A stretch of DNA of 64,000 nucleotides from Streptomyces griseoruber (GTDB taxonomy: Bacteria > Actinomycetota > Actinomycetes > Streptomycetales > Streptomycetaceae), in the NCBI RefSeq assembly GCF_001514205.1, contig NZ_KQ948763.1, forward strand, positions 933,084 to 997,083, in the 5' to 3' direction. Positions 57,028-64,000 of the stretch are shown here, in pieces. The number at the start of each line of letters is the position of its first letter. Within the stretch, counting starts at the first letter, position 1. Under the pieces are notes generated by a model that had not been told where the DNA came from, ran no database searches, and saw only the letters and a list, made by a program, of their open reading frames with translations. A program made the position numbers and the translations under genes.

Positions 57028-57846
57028 TCATCTGCCCTGGTAGGTCGCCTTGCCCGGGCCGTCACGGAGGAACGAGGCGATCGCGTCGTGCAGGTCGTCG
57101 GTGGCGAAGAGGGCACCGGACACCGCCGGCACGGCGTCGTCCGCTGCCCGCACACCGTCGCGGACAGCCGTCGCGACCAGCCGCTTGGTCGCCGCGTGGG
57201 CGCAGGTGGGGCCCGCGGCGACGCGGCGCGCGTACTCCCGCGCTGCCTCGGTGAAACCCTCGTCGGGGAGAACGCGGTTCACCACGTTCCAGCGTTCGAG
57301 GGTCGCCGCCGAACAGCGCTCCCCGGTGTAGATCAGCTCACGGGCTCTGGCCGGCCCGGCACGTTCGGCCAGGCGCTGCGGCCCTCCCATCGAGGGCGTC
57401 AGCCCTACGACGATCTCCACCAGCCCGAATGACGCGGACTGGGCGGCGAGCAGGATGTCGCACCCCAGAGCGATCTCGAACGCCGCGGTGAGGGTCAGTC
57501 CGTGCGCGGCGAAGACCGTCGGCACCGGCAGCTCCTCCAGCGCCTGGACGATCCGCAGGAGTCGCTTCCACAGGGTCCCGGCGCGCTGCACCGCACCGGG
57601 GCTTTCCGCGATGGCGGCGAACGTCGCCACGTCGACGCCGCCGGAGACGACTGTGCCCCGTGCCTCGATGAGCACCGCTCTGGCACGACCGGGGCGCGCC
57701 GGATCGGTGACGGCGGCAAGCTCGTCGACGACGCGCTCCCACGCGGCGAACAGCGCCTCGTCGAAGAGGTTCAGCGGCGGCTTTTCGAGTATCACCACCG
57801 CGAGGGCACCGTCGCTGTCGTACTCGATGCGGACCGGTGATGTCAT
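57028..57846 (-). CDS. Enoyl-CoA hydratase/isomerase-family protein
   Basis: A 272-aa crotonase-fold enzyme. Oxyanion-hole segments: EARGTVVSGGVDVATFAAIA and AAHGLTLTAAFEIALGCDIL, the latter with SFGLVEIVVGLTPSMGGPQR. The usual Glu pair of true hydratases is not obvious, so isomerase or hydrolase activity is possible. Start is the ATG at 57846; the frame continues upstream into an acyl-CoA dehydrogenase fragment, which may once have been a separate gene of the same beta-oxidation-like operon. Confidence 0.85.
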   Translation of the reverse strand: MTSPVRIEYDSDGALAVVILEKPPLNLFDEALFAAWERVVDELAAVTDPARPGRARAVLIEARGTVVSGGVDVATFAAIAESPGAVQRAGTLWKRLLRIVQALEELPVPTVFAAHGLTLTAAFEIALGCDILLAAQSASFGLVEIVVGLTPSMGGPQRLAERAGPARARELIYTGERCSAATLERWNVVNRVLPDEGFTEAAREYARRVAAGPTCAHAATKRLVATAVRDGVRAADDAVPAVSGALFATDDLHDAIASFLRDGPGKATYQGR

Positions 57847-57951
57847 CGGTGTCGTCCCTTCGGAACCAGGTGTCATCGGTATCGTGCGCCGTCGTCTCCG
57901 GGCGCGAGCGGAGGTCGAACTGCGGCTCGGTGCACGGTGGTCCACAGCGGT

Positions 57952-58152
57952 GGAAGAGAGCGGGGATCCCGCCTGCGGCTCGGACGGACACACGGTGCCG
58001 TGGAAGCGGCCCTCGACGATGGGGCGGACGTAGGCGGTGACCTGTTCGTCGGCGCCGTGGGTGAGCTGCGGGTCGGCGCCTGCCGCCGTCAGCATGGCGT
58101 ACGCCCGCGTGCTGATGTCGGCGGCCTGGAACCAGAGGAAGCAGGCGGTCTG
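57952..58152 (-). pseudogene. Acyl-CoA dehydrogenase fragment
   Basis: Reads ADISTRAYAMLTAAGADPQL, EQVTAYVRPIVEGRFHG and TVCPSEPQAGSPLSS, the middle-domain entry of an acyl-CoA dehydrogenase (FAD-contacting C-SEPQAGS motif). About 67 of 400-600 residues remain. It lies in the same frame as the hydratase downstream, joined through low-complexity sequence. Confidence 0.6.
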
Positions 58153-59029
58153 GACGACCCGCGGTCTTGATGCCGGGCGGTACCGCGGCCCGGCCGTCGA
58201 CGATCTTCGGTTGCTGCTCGTCGTTCCGCCTGCTGTGCGGGAGGACCAGAACGTCCGTGTGGCCGATGTCCCCGGCTTGCGGCGGTTTGCTTCGTCGGCA
58301 TCTTCGAACGTCGCTCCCTCATCGAGCACCGCCGGTCCTGAAGCGGCAGTGGTCCGAATGGCGGACCACTGGACCACAATCGGCCCAAGGGGAAGCTAGG
58401 CCCCCATCAGGCAGGTGGTCAAGTGCGCGAAGCAGTGCAGGTGACGACCGTCCGAGGCCCGATGCTCGGCGCGGCGCGGCACCCGAGCTGCGTCGCCACC
58501 GGGGCTTGGCCAGGGTCGTCAGCGGCGCGCCGTCGACGGTCGGGAGAGCCATGGAACGGTGGCGACCGCCGGCTTCCTGTGGAAGCGGCGGCCGGTCGGC
58601 GGGCGGACGACGGAGACGCCGAACGACGTGCGACGAGGCGCCCAGCACGCCTCGCCACCGGCGGTTTGCGTCGCTCGGGGCCGACGGGCCGTCCACCACC
58701 AGTCCGGCCGGTGCGTCCGCCCCCGGCGGGACGTTCCCGCTCGCGCCATGTGCTCGGGGCGGCTCAGGCGCCGGACGAGGGGTTCCTGTACGAGTCCTGA
58801 CACGGGCCCGCTGTTCGTCGTCGCCGATCATGTGCTCGGAACGCGTCGTCGGCGCCCGCGGTGGCCAGTGTCCTGCCACGCTGCCCGCGACGAGGGACCT
58901 CGGTGCCGAAGCCGGCGAAACGGTGCGCCTGATGGTCCCCACCGGCCGGGAAGCGGTCCGGCGGGACGTACGGCCACTGCCTTGGCCGATCCACCGGCGG
59001 CATCCCCGGACGGATCCCTGACGGCTCCG
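58153..59029. other. 880-bp stretch without a recognisable gene
   Basis: Several long frames exist on both strands but none has a family motif; composition is Arg/Pro-rich on every frame. Probably eroded coding DNA continuing from the acyl-CoA dehydrogenase scrap. No hairpin or repeat worth reporting. Confidence 0.45.
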
Positions 59030-59827
59030 TCATCGAGACCTGTCCGACTGGGCTTCCTCGACTCCCGCCGAGGGATGCCAGCCGAGTCTGCGGGACACGG
59101 CCAGTCCGGAGGCGACGACCGCCGGCCGTAACGTCCGCAGATCGACCGAACCGGCGCTCACGACGACCGACAGGGCCGCGACGACCTTGCCCTCGTCGTC
59201 GAGGACGCGGGTGGCCACCGAGTCGGCGCCCGGCGTCGTCTCCTGGAGGACGACGGCCACGCCGGTCTCGCGGCACTCGTCCAACTGTTCCAGCAGTCGC
59301 GCGGGATCGGTGACGGTGTGTTCGGTGTACGCGGTCAGCCCCTGTGCGACGACCTGTTCCATCAGCTCGGGGCCGGCGTGGGCGAGCAGCACCTTGCCCA
59401 CGCCGGAGCAGTGCAGGGGCAGCCTCCCGCCGAGCCTCGACATGTCGTCCACCGCGTTGCCCGCCGGCAGCCGCTCGACGAGCACGGCCTCGGTGCCCTC
59501 CAGTACCGCGAGCTGGACGTGCTGGCGCAACGCGGTGTGCAGGTCGTCCATGAAGGGGAGTGCGGCGGTGCGCAGCGGGACGCTCGGCGGTGCCAGAGTG
59601 CCCAGCTGCCACAGCCGGATGCCCACGTTGAACGCGCCGTCCGGTGCCCGCTTCAGCGCCCCGGCCCCGACGAGTTCCAGCGCGAGTCGGCGCACCGTGG
59701 CATGGGGCAGCCCGGTCTCCCGGGTCAGGTCGGCGAGGGTGAGCCGGGAGTGTCCGGGCCGGAACGCGAAGAGAACGTCGAGCAGCCGCGAACTCACGCT
59801 GCGGCCGGGCTGACTGGTACGCGGCAT
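59030..59827 (-). CDS. IclR-family regulator
   Basis: A 265-aa regulator. N-terminal helix-turn-helix SRLTLADLTRETGLPHATVR RLALELV and C-terminal effector domain (about 90-250) with PLHCSGVGKVLLAHAGPELM and the ligand region GVAVVLQETTPGADSVATRV. Divergent from a flavin hydroxylase gene with 130 bp between, so it probably controls it in response to an aromatic acid, the usual role in this family. Confidence 0.92.
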   Translation of the reverse strand: MPRTSQPGRSVSSRLLDVLFAFRPGHSRLTLADLTRETGLPHATVRRLALELVGAGALKRAPDGAFNVGIRLWQLGTLAPPSVPLRTAALPFMDDLHTALRQHVQLAVLEGTEAVLVERLPAGNAVDDMSRLGGRLPLHCSGVGKVLLAHAGPELMEQVVAQGLTAYTEHTVTDPARLLEQLDECRETGVAVVLQETTPGADSVATRVLDDEGKVVAALSVVVSAGSVDLRTLRPAVVASGLAVSRRLGWHPSAGVEEAQSDRSR

Positions 59828-59859
59828 CAGTCTTCAACTCCGGGGCCACCGATAGGCGA

Positions 59860-59876
59860 CGTCCATTGAATGAACG
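59860..59876. promoter_or_regulatory. Candidate IclR site
   Basis: Imperfect palindrome CGTCCATTGAATGAACG (7 of 9 arm positions pair), 33 bp before the iclR ATG in the divergent region. Confidence 0.4.
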
Positions 59877-59956
59877 TAGCACTTTCGCGGCTGTCGGGGC
59901 GTCGGCGAGGATCCAGGTCGCCAGGACGCTCGCCCTTGAGACAGAGGAGTGAATCC

Positions 59957-61150
59957 ATGCCCACCCATGTGCCCGGCCTGCGGATCGCCGTCGTCGGGGG
60001 CGGCATCGGCGGTCTTGCCGCCGCGGCCTTCCTGCACCGCGCGGGACTGACCGCCACCGTCTACGAGCAGGCGCCCGCGCTCGGCGAGGTCGGCGCCGGA
60101 CTCGTCGCGGCGCCCAACGCCGTGCGGTTGCTGCGCCGTCTCGGCGTCATGGAACGGTTCCTGCGCGGGGCCCTGCCGCTGGACTGGGGTTGGGAATTCC
60201 GCCGCTGGGCGGACGGCGGCGTGCTGTCGGTGGAGAAGCTGAGCGGCGTGTGCGAGCGGCTCTACGGCGAGCGCACCTACGTCGTCCACCGGGCCGACCT
60301 GCTCGACACCGTCAAGTCGGCCGTACCCGGCGACTGGATCCGCCTGGGCGCCCGGTGCACCTCGGTCGACGAGAGCCCGCACGGCGTGCGACTGCGTTTC
60401 GCCGACGGCAGCCGCGCAGAGGCGGACGTCGTCATCGGCGCGGACGGCGTGCACTCCGTCGTGCGGAGCATGGTTGCCGAGCCCACACCGCCGGAGTACT
60501 CCGGCATCTGCGCCTTCCGCGCCATCGTGCCCGCCGCCGCCGCACCCGACTTCGCCCGGCGCCCCGCCCAGACCCTCTGGCTCGGGCCGGGACGGCACTT
60601 CGTGCACTACCCGATGAAGGGTGGACGGGCCGTCAATGTCGTCGCCTTCGCCCCCGCCGGGGACTACACCGAGGAGTCGTGGAGCGCGACGGCCACGAGG
60701 GAGGAGTTCCACGCCGAGTTCGCCGGCTGGGACCCGCGGGTGACGGACCTCATCGCCGCCGGCGGCGTCCCCGGCCGCTGGGCGCTGCTGGACCGGGCGC
60801 CGCTGCGGCGCTGGAGCCGGGGCCGGGCCACCCTGCTCGGGGATGCCGCGCATCCCATGTTCCCCTTCTTCGCCCAGGGCGCGGCCCAGTCCATCGAGGA
60901 CGCCGCGGTACTGGCGCGCTGCCTGGCCGAGTTGGTCGACGATCCCGAGCAGGCGCTGAAGCAGTACGAGGCGGTACGCATCGAACGCACCACACGCCTC
61001 CAGCAGATCAGTCATGGCCGCCGCGACGTCAACCACCTGCCCGACGGCCCCGAACAACAGGCCCGCGACACGGCGCTCGCCGGGTCCGACCCCCTGGTGG
61101 GCAACGGCTGGATCTACGGCTACGACGCCGAGGAGGTGCCCGTTTCGTGA
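59957..61150 (+). CDS. FAD-dependent monooxygenase (salicylate hydroxylase-like)
   Basis: A 397-aa group A flavin hydroxylase. FAD motif IAVVGGGIGGLAAAAFLHRA, LGEVGAGLVAAPNAVRLLRR, the middle motif ADVVIGADGVHSVVRSMVAE and ATLLGDAAHPMFPFFAQGAA. The wording is that of salicylate/3-hydroxybenzoate/6-hydroxynicotinate hydroxylases. Start is the ATG at 59957, 9 bp after GAGGAG. Together with the FAH hydrolase and regulators at 61.5-63 kb it suggests another small aromatic route; no ring-cleavage gene is visible before the window ends. Confidence 0.92.
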   Translation: MPTHVPGLRIAVVGGGIGGLAAAAFLHRAGLTATVYEQAPALGEVGAGLVAAPNAVRLLRRLGVMERFLRGALPLDWGWEFRRWADGGVLSVEKLSGVCERLYGERTYVVHRADLLDTVKSAVPGDWIRLGARCTSVDESPHGVRLRFADGSRAEADVVIGADGVHSVVRSMVAEPTPPEYSGICAFRAIVPAAAAPDFARRPAQTLWLGPGRHFVHYPMKGGRAVNVVAFAPAGDYTEESWSATATREEFHAEFAGWDPRVTDLIAAGGVPGRWALLDRAPLRRWSRGRATLLGDAAHPMFPFFAQGAAQSIEDAAVLARCLAELVDDPEQALKQYEAVRIERTTRLQQISHGRRDVNHLPDGPEQQARDTALAGSDPLVGNGWIYGYDAEEVPVS

Positions 61151-61475
61151 ACTCCTGCTCCGACGACCGAAGGAACCACATCGTGGCCGTCTCCGCGGAT
61201 CGACGCCGTCGGACCGAGGACGAACCGGTCCGGACGGTGCTCGCGTCCTCCGAGAGCACTCCGGACCCCCGGCTCGGCAGCTGACGCACGCCCTGGTGGG
61301 GAACGAACCTGCACGCTTCCTCCGCGAGGTCCGCGTGCGGACCGTCAACGTCAACCGCGAGGCGACCGTGCGAGATCGACACCCCGATCATCCCTCATGC
61401 CCCCAGCGGACAGGCGCCTGTCGCCGGCGGCCCGGCAGCCCGGTTCCGGAGGCGGCCCCGGGAACACCGGCGTCC
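61151..61475. other. Convergent gap
   Basis: Between the hydroxylase stop and the end of the leftward FAH gene. It contains the short perfect palindrome GACAGGCGCCTGTC near 61410 and partial inverted repeats near 61438-61470 that may serve as terminator; no gene is supported. Confidence 0.45.
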
Positions 61476-62342
61476 TCAGCCGAGCGGACCCGAGAGGAGC
61501 TTTCGGCGGTGCTCCCCGCCCACGATCGTGTTGCGCAGGACCCCGAGGCGCTCGACCTCGACCTCCACCACGTCGCCGGGCCGCAGCAGCCAGGGCGGTG
61601 TGCGGGCGTAGCCGACACCGGACGGGGTGCCGGTGGCGAGCAGGTCACCGGGGCGCAGCGTGAGGGTGCGCGAGATGTGGGCCAGCGTCTCGCCCACGTG
61701 GTGGATCATCTGGCTGGTGGAGGCGTCCTGGACGGTCGTGCCGTTGACGCGGGTCCGCACCCGCAGTCCGTCCCGCAGGTCACCCACCTCGCCGGCAGGC
61801 ACCATGGGACCGAGCGGGCCGGAGCGGTCGGCGTTCTTGCCGAGGGTCCACTGCGAGGTCAGTTTCTGGGCCCGCCGCGCGGTGACGTCGTTGAACGTCG
61901 AGTAGCCGACCACGGCGTCGAGCGCCTCCGCGGGGTCGGCGTCCACCAGCGTCCGGCCCACCCAGGCCACGATCTCGCCCTCCCAGTCGAGACCGTCCTC
62001 GGTGGAGGGCACGGGGATCTCGGCCCCGCCGACCGTCAGCGAACGCGTCCACCGCGCGAAGAGCGTGGGGTACTCGGGCAGTTCCTGGTCCCGGTAGGAC
62101 CCTTCGGCGGCGTGTTCGAGGTAGTTCAGACCGACGCACAGCATCTGTGCCTCCGGCAGTACCGGCGGCACCAGGTGCGCCTCACCCGCCGGCACCACCT
62201 CGCCGGTCGGCGGGCGGGCCAGCCATGTTTCGGGGTCGGCCCAGAACTCCCGCACGCCGGCCACAACGGTGAGCCTCCCGCCGCCCGGGGACAGGTTCGC
62301 CACCCGTACCTCGTCGCCGTACGCCACTCCCACGATCTGCAT
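61476..62342 (-). CDS. Fumarylacetoacetate hydrolase-family protein
   Basis: A 288-aa FAH-superfamily enzyme. MLCVGLNYLEHAAEG opens the catalytic domain; metal ligands lie in GLDWEGEIVAWVGRTLVDAD and STFNDVTARRAQKLTSQWTL; GDLLATGTPSGVGYAR is the conserved late motif. Such proteins hydrolyse acylpyruvates or isomerise/decarboxylate ring-fission products. Start is the ATG at 62342. Divergent from a FadR-type regulator across a perfect palindrome, so repression by that regulator is likely. Confidence 0.93.
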   Translation of the reverse strand: MQIVGVAYGDEVRVANLSPGGGRLTVVAGVREFWADPETWLARPPTGEVVPAGEAHLVPPVLPEAQMLCVGLNYLEHAAEGSYRDQELPEYPTLFARWTRSLTVGGAEIPVPSTEDGLDWEGEIVAWVGRTLVDADPAEALDAVVGYSTFNDVTARRAQKLTSQWTLGKNADRSGPLGPMVPAGEVGDLRDGLRVRTRVNGTTVQDASTSQMIHHVGETLAHISRTLTLRPGDLLATGTPSGVGYARTPPWLLRPGDVVEVEVERLGVLRNTIVGGEHRRKLLSGPLG

Positions 62343-62377
62343 GCGCACTCCTCCGTTCGGGGAAGACTGTACCGCCA

Positions 62378-62394
62378 TAACCTTCTAAAGGTTA
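62378..62394. promoter_or_regulatory. FadR/GntR operator palindrome
   Basis: TAACCTT-CTA-AAGGTTA, perfect 7-bp arms, between divergent FAH and regulator genes; a further half-site AACCTTTA lies at 62396-62403. Confidence 0.8.
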
Positions 62395-62418
62395 CAACCT
62401 TTATGATTGAATGCCGTC

Positions 62419-63114
62419 ATGGTTACCGAGAACCGCGCCCTGCTGGCCGGCCTGAGCGCTCCCGGCGGCACACGAGCCGAGCAACTCGCCGGCGCCCTCG
62501 AAGACCGCGTCCGCGGACTGCGTCCCGGCTCCGCGATCGGCACCATCGAGGAGATCCGGCAGGAGTCAGGTCTGGCGCGCGCCACGGTCAGCGAGGCCAT
62601 CCGGCTCCTGCGCGACCGAGGGGTGCTCGAGATCCGCCCCGGTCGCGGCGGCGGACTGTTCGTCGCGGACCAGAGCCCGGTGGTGCGGCTGCGTCACACC
62701 CTGCTCGGCGTCGTGGGAGAACCGGGCACGGTCGCGGACGCCATCGAGCTCCGCAACCATCTGGAGGAGCTCGTCGCCGTCGGCGCCGCCCGGTGCGCGG
62801 GCGCAGGCGACATCCCCGCGCTGCGGGCCTGCCTGGACGACATGGCGGCCGCGCCGGACTGGGACGCTTTCGTACGCGCCAACTGGGCACTGCACGAGCG
62901 CATCGCGCAGCTGTGCCCGAACGCGATGGCCCGCGCGGTCTATCTCGGCACGCTCGGCCACCTCACGGCATCCACCGCGCGCGCCGCCGACCGGGACGCC
63001 GATGCCTACCGGGCGAGGCGGCTGCGGATCCACGCCGACCTGGTGGAGGCGATCGCCGCCGGGGACGAGGACGCCGTTCGCGCCGCCGTCGCGCGCCACA
63101 ACCACACCGACTGA
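62419..63114 (+). CDS. GntR/FadR-family regulator
   Basis: A 231-aa regulator. N-terminal winged helix: EEIRQESGLARATVSEAIRL and DRGVLEIRPGRGGGLFVA; C-terminal FCD domain (about 95-225) with ELRNHLEELVAVGAAR and HERIAQL, whose Asp/His residues usually bind metal and an organic acid. Start is the ATG at 62419. It faces the FAH gene over a perfect palindrome and precedes the DUF3500 gene by 24 bp, so it probably controls both sides. Confidence 0.93.
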   Translation: MVTENRALLAGLSAPGGTRAEQLAGALEDRVRGLRPGSAIGTIEEIRQESGLARATVSEAIRLLRDRGVLEIRPGRGGGLFVADQSPVVRLRHTLLGVVGEPGTVADAIELRNHLEELVAVGAARCAGAGDIPALRACLDDMAAAPDWDAFVRANWALHERIAQLCPNAMARAVYLGTLGHLTASTARAADRDADAYRARRLRIHADLVEAIAAGDEDAVRAAVARHNHTD

Positions 63115-63138
63115 ACGCACGGAGTCACGGGAGCCGTC

Positions 63139-64000
63139 ATGCCATCAGCCGAGTACCGCCAGTACCTCTACCCCTCCAACTCGCCGCGCCTGGCCTCGAT
63201 CAGGGGCCTGGACGCCTACGCGTACCGGGAGACGGCCAAGGCGGCCCCGTTCACCGGCGAGCTGATCCGCGGCTGGAAACCCCTGCAGCACGCCGAGTTC
63301 AGGGGAGTGACCGAGGACGGCACGCTGCGGCCCGGGGTGCACGCCTGGGAGCCGGCCCACCCCGGTGAGGAGGCTCCCGTCGCCGACATGGTCGCCGCGG
63401 CGCGGGACCTGCTGGCGGCGCTGGACGAGGACACCCGCGCCAAGCTGCTCCACCCGGTGGACGCGGTCGAGTGGCAGACCTGGGCCAACCCCGAGTTCCT
63501 GCAGTTCGACACCGGCCTCCGTCTGGAGTTCCAGCCGCCGGAGGTCCGGCAGAAGGCCCTCGCACTGGTGGAGGCGTCGCTGAGCTCCGACGGCTTCCGC
63601 CTGGTGCACGACATGATGCTGATCAACGGCTTCCTCGGTGAGGTCGTCGGTCTGCAGAGCATCCTCAACGAGTTCAGCTACAACTTCGCGCTCTACGGGA
63701 ATCCCGACCCCACCGCCCCGTGGGGCTGGCAGCTGTACGGCCACCACTGCGCCGTGAACTGCCTGGTCGTCGAGGGCCGCATGGTCGTCAGTCCCGCGTT
63801 CCTCGGCGCCGAACCCAACGAGATCGACGACGGCCCCCGCGCCGGCACGGTGGCCCTGACCGACCGGATCCGGCTCGGCACGGACCTGATGGCCGCGCTC
63901 CCGCAGGACCAGCGCGCCACCGCGACCGTGTACGAGCACATGGTCGACCCCGCCATGCCGCCCGGCCGCATCCACCCCGGCGACGAACGGCATCTCGCCG
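63139..64000 (+). CDS. DUF3500-family protein, 3' end beyond the window
   Basis: At least 287 codons, running off the window edge. GWKPLQHAEFRGVTEDG, LQFDTGLRLEFQPPEV, NPDPTAPWGWQLYGHHCAVN and VVSPAFLGAEPNEIDDGP are the hallmarks, from memory, of DUF3500, a family of unknown biochemistry often found near aromatic catabolism genes. The HH pair and conserved Trp residues suggest a metal or ligand site. Start is the ATG at 63139 with GGAG 15 bp upstream. Likely in one operon with the FadR-type regulator. Confidence 0.85.
   Translation, partial: MPSAEYRQYLYPSNSPRLASIRGLDAYAYRETAKAAPFTGELIRGWKPLQHAEFRGVTEDGTLRPGVHAWEPAHPGEEAPVADMVAAARDLLAALDEDTRAKLLHPVDAVEWQTWANPEFLQFDTGLRLEFQPPEVRQKALALVEASLSSDGFRLVHDMMLINGFLGEVVGLQSILNEFSYNFALYGNPDPTAPWGWQLYGHHCAVNCLVVEGRMVVSPAFLGAEPNEIDDGPRAGTVALTDRIRLGTDLMAALPQDQRATATVYEHMVDPAMPPGRIHPGDERHLA

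Noticed and set aside
58319..58942. 207-codon minus-strand frame before the IclR gene
   Set aside because: Arg/Pro/Ser-rich with no recognisable domain and no ribosome-binding site.

Overview
The window looks like chromosomal DNA of a Streptomyces or close relative. GC content is very high, GTG starts and 4-nt ATGA/GTGA gene overlaps are frequent, and families typical of actinomycetes dominate (P450 with 3Fe-4S ferredoxin, many TetR/MarR/LysR/IclR/GntR regulators, a full kdp locus). I saw no rRNA, tRNA or CRISPR.

Layout. (1) 0-5 kb: a two-component pair (the kinase gene carries an apparent frameshift), then an aryl-ether O-demethylase (LigM/DesA-like) with purU, a one-carbon module. (2) 5-11.4 kb: a MarR regulator facing a truncated MFS gene, an alpha/beta hydrolase, an FMN-dependent glutamate-synthase-like protein, and a GTP cyclohydrolase II gene (ribA) followed by a quinone-oxidoreductase-like gene and a membrane protein. 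(3) 11.4-34.6 kb: an accessory catabolic block with an amidase, a P450-reductase-ferredoxin-P450 cassette, a flavin hydroxylase plus hydrolase, and a tightly coupled leftward operon (aldolase, aldehyde dehydrogenase, mu-crystallin-like, SDR, FAH hydrolase, extradiol dioxygenase, flavin hydroxylase, cyclase) beside a LysR regulator and an MFS transporter. (4) 34.6-39.1 kb: eroded DNA, a second almost identical ribA with its own MarR gene, and fragments of AraC, nitrilase and GbsR-type genes. (5) 39.1-53.9 kb: potassium homeostasis (kdpFABC, kdpE, kdpD, an APC/KUP-like permease, an NhaP-type antiporter and two membrane proteins). (6) 53.9-64 kb: xanthine-dehydrogenase debris, TetR and a ProA-like gene, an enoyl-CoA hydratase, IclR and a flavin hydroxylase, then FAH hydrolase, a FadR-type regulator and a DUF3500 protein running off the end.

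Three observations stand out. First, a perfect TTCAAATTTGAA palindrome pairs with a second near-perfect copy about 37 bp away at three places (5.1, 11.3 and 37.2 kb), each at a MarR start or the relic of one, so these look like one duplicated regulon; the two ribA copies (8 mismatches in 658 bp by eye) are direct repeats bracketing the catabolic block. Second, a 19-bp element made of two CGT(C/A)A half-sites 11 bp apart occurs as pairs exactly 32 bp apart upstream of kdp and of two membrane-protein genes, with single weaker copies near two ion transporters: a candidate KdpE regulon. Third, many accessory genes are reduced to internally deleted or stitched fragments (dioxygenase::maleylacetate reductase, amidohydrolase, FAH, nitrilase, XdhC and others), several still holding their original operon overlaps, so the region is undergoing deletion-driven decay around intact operons. 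Functions come from reading motifs; no database search was run.
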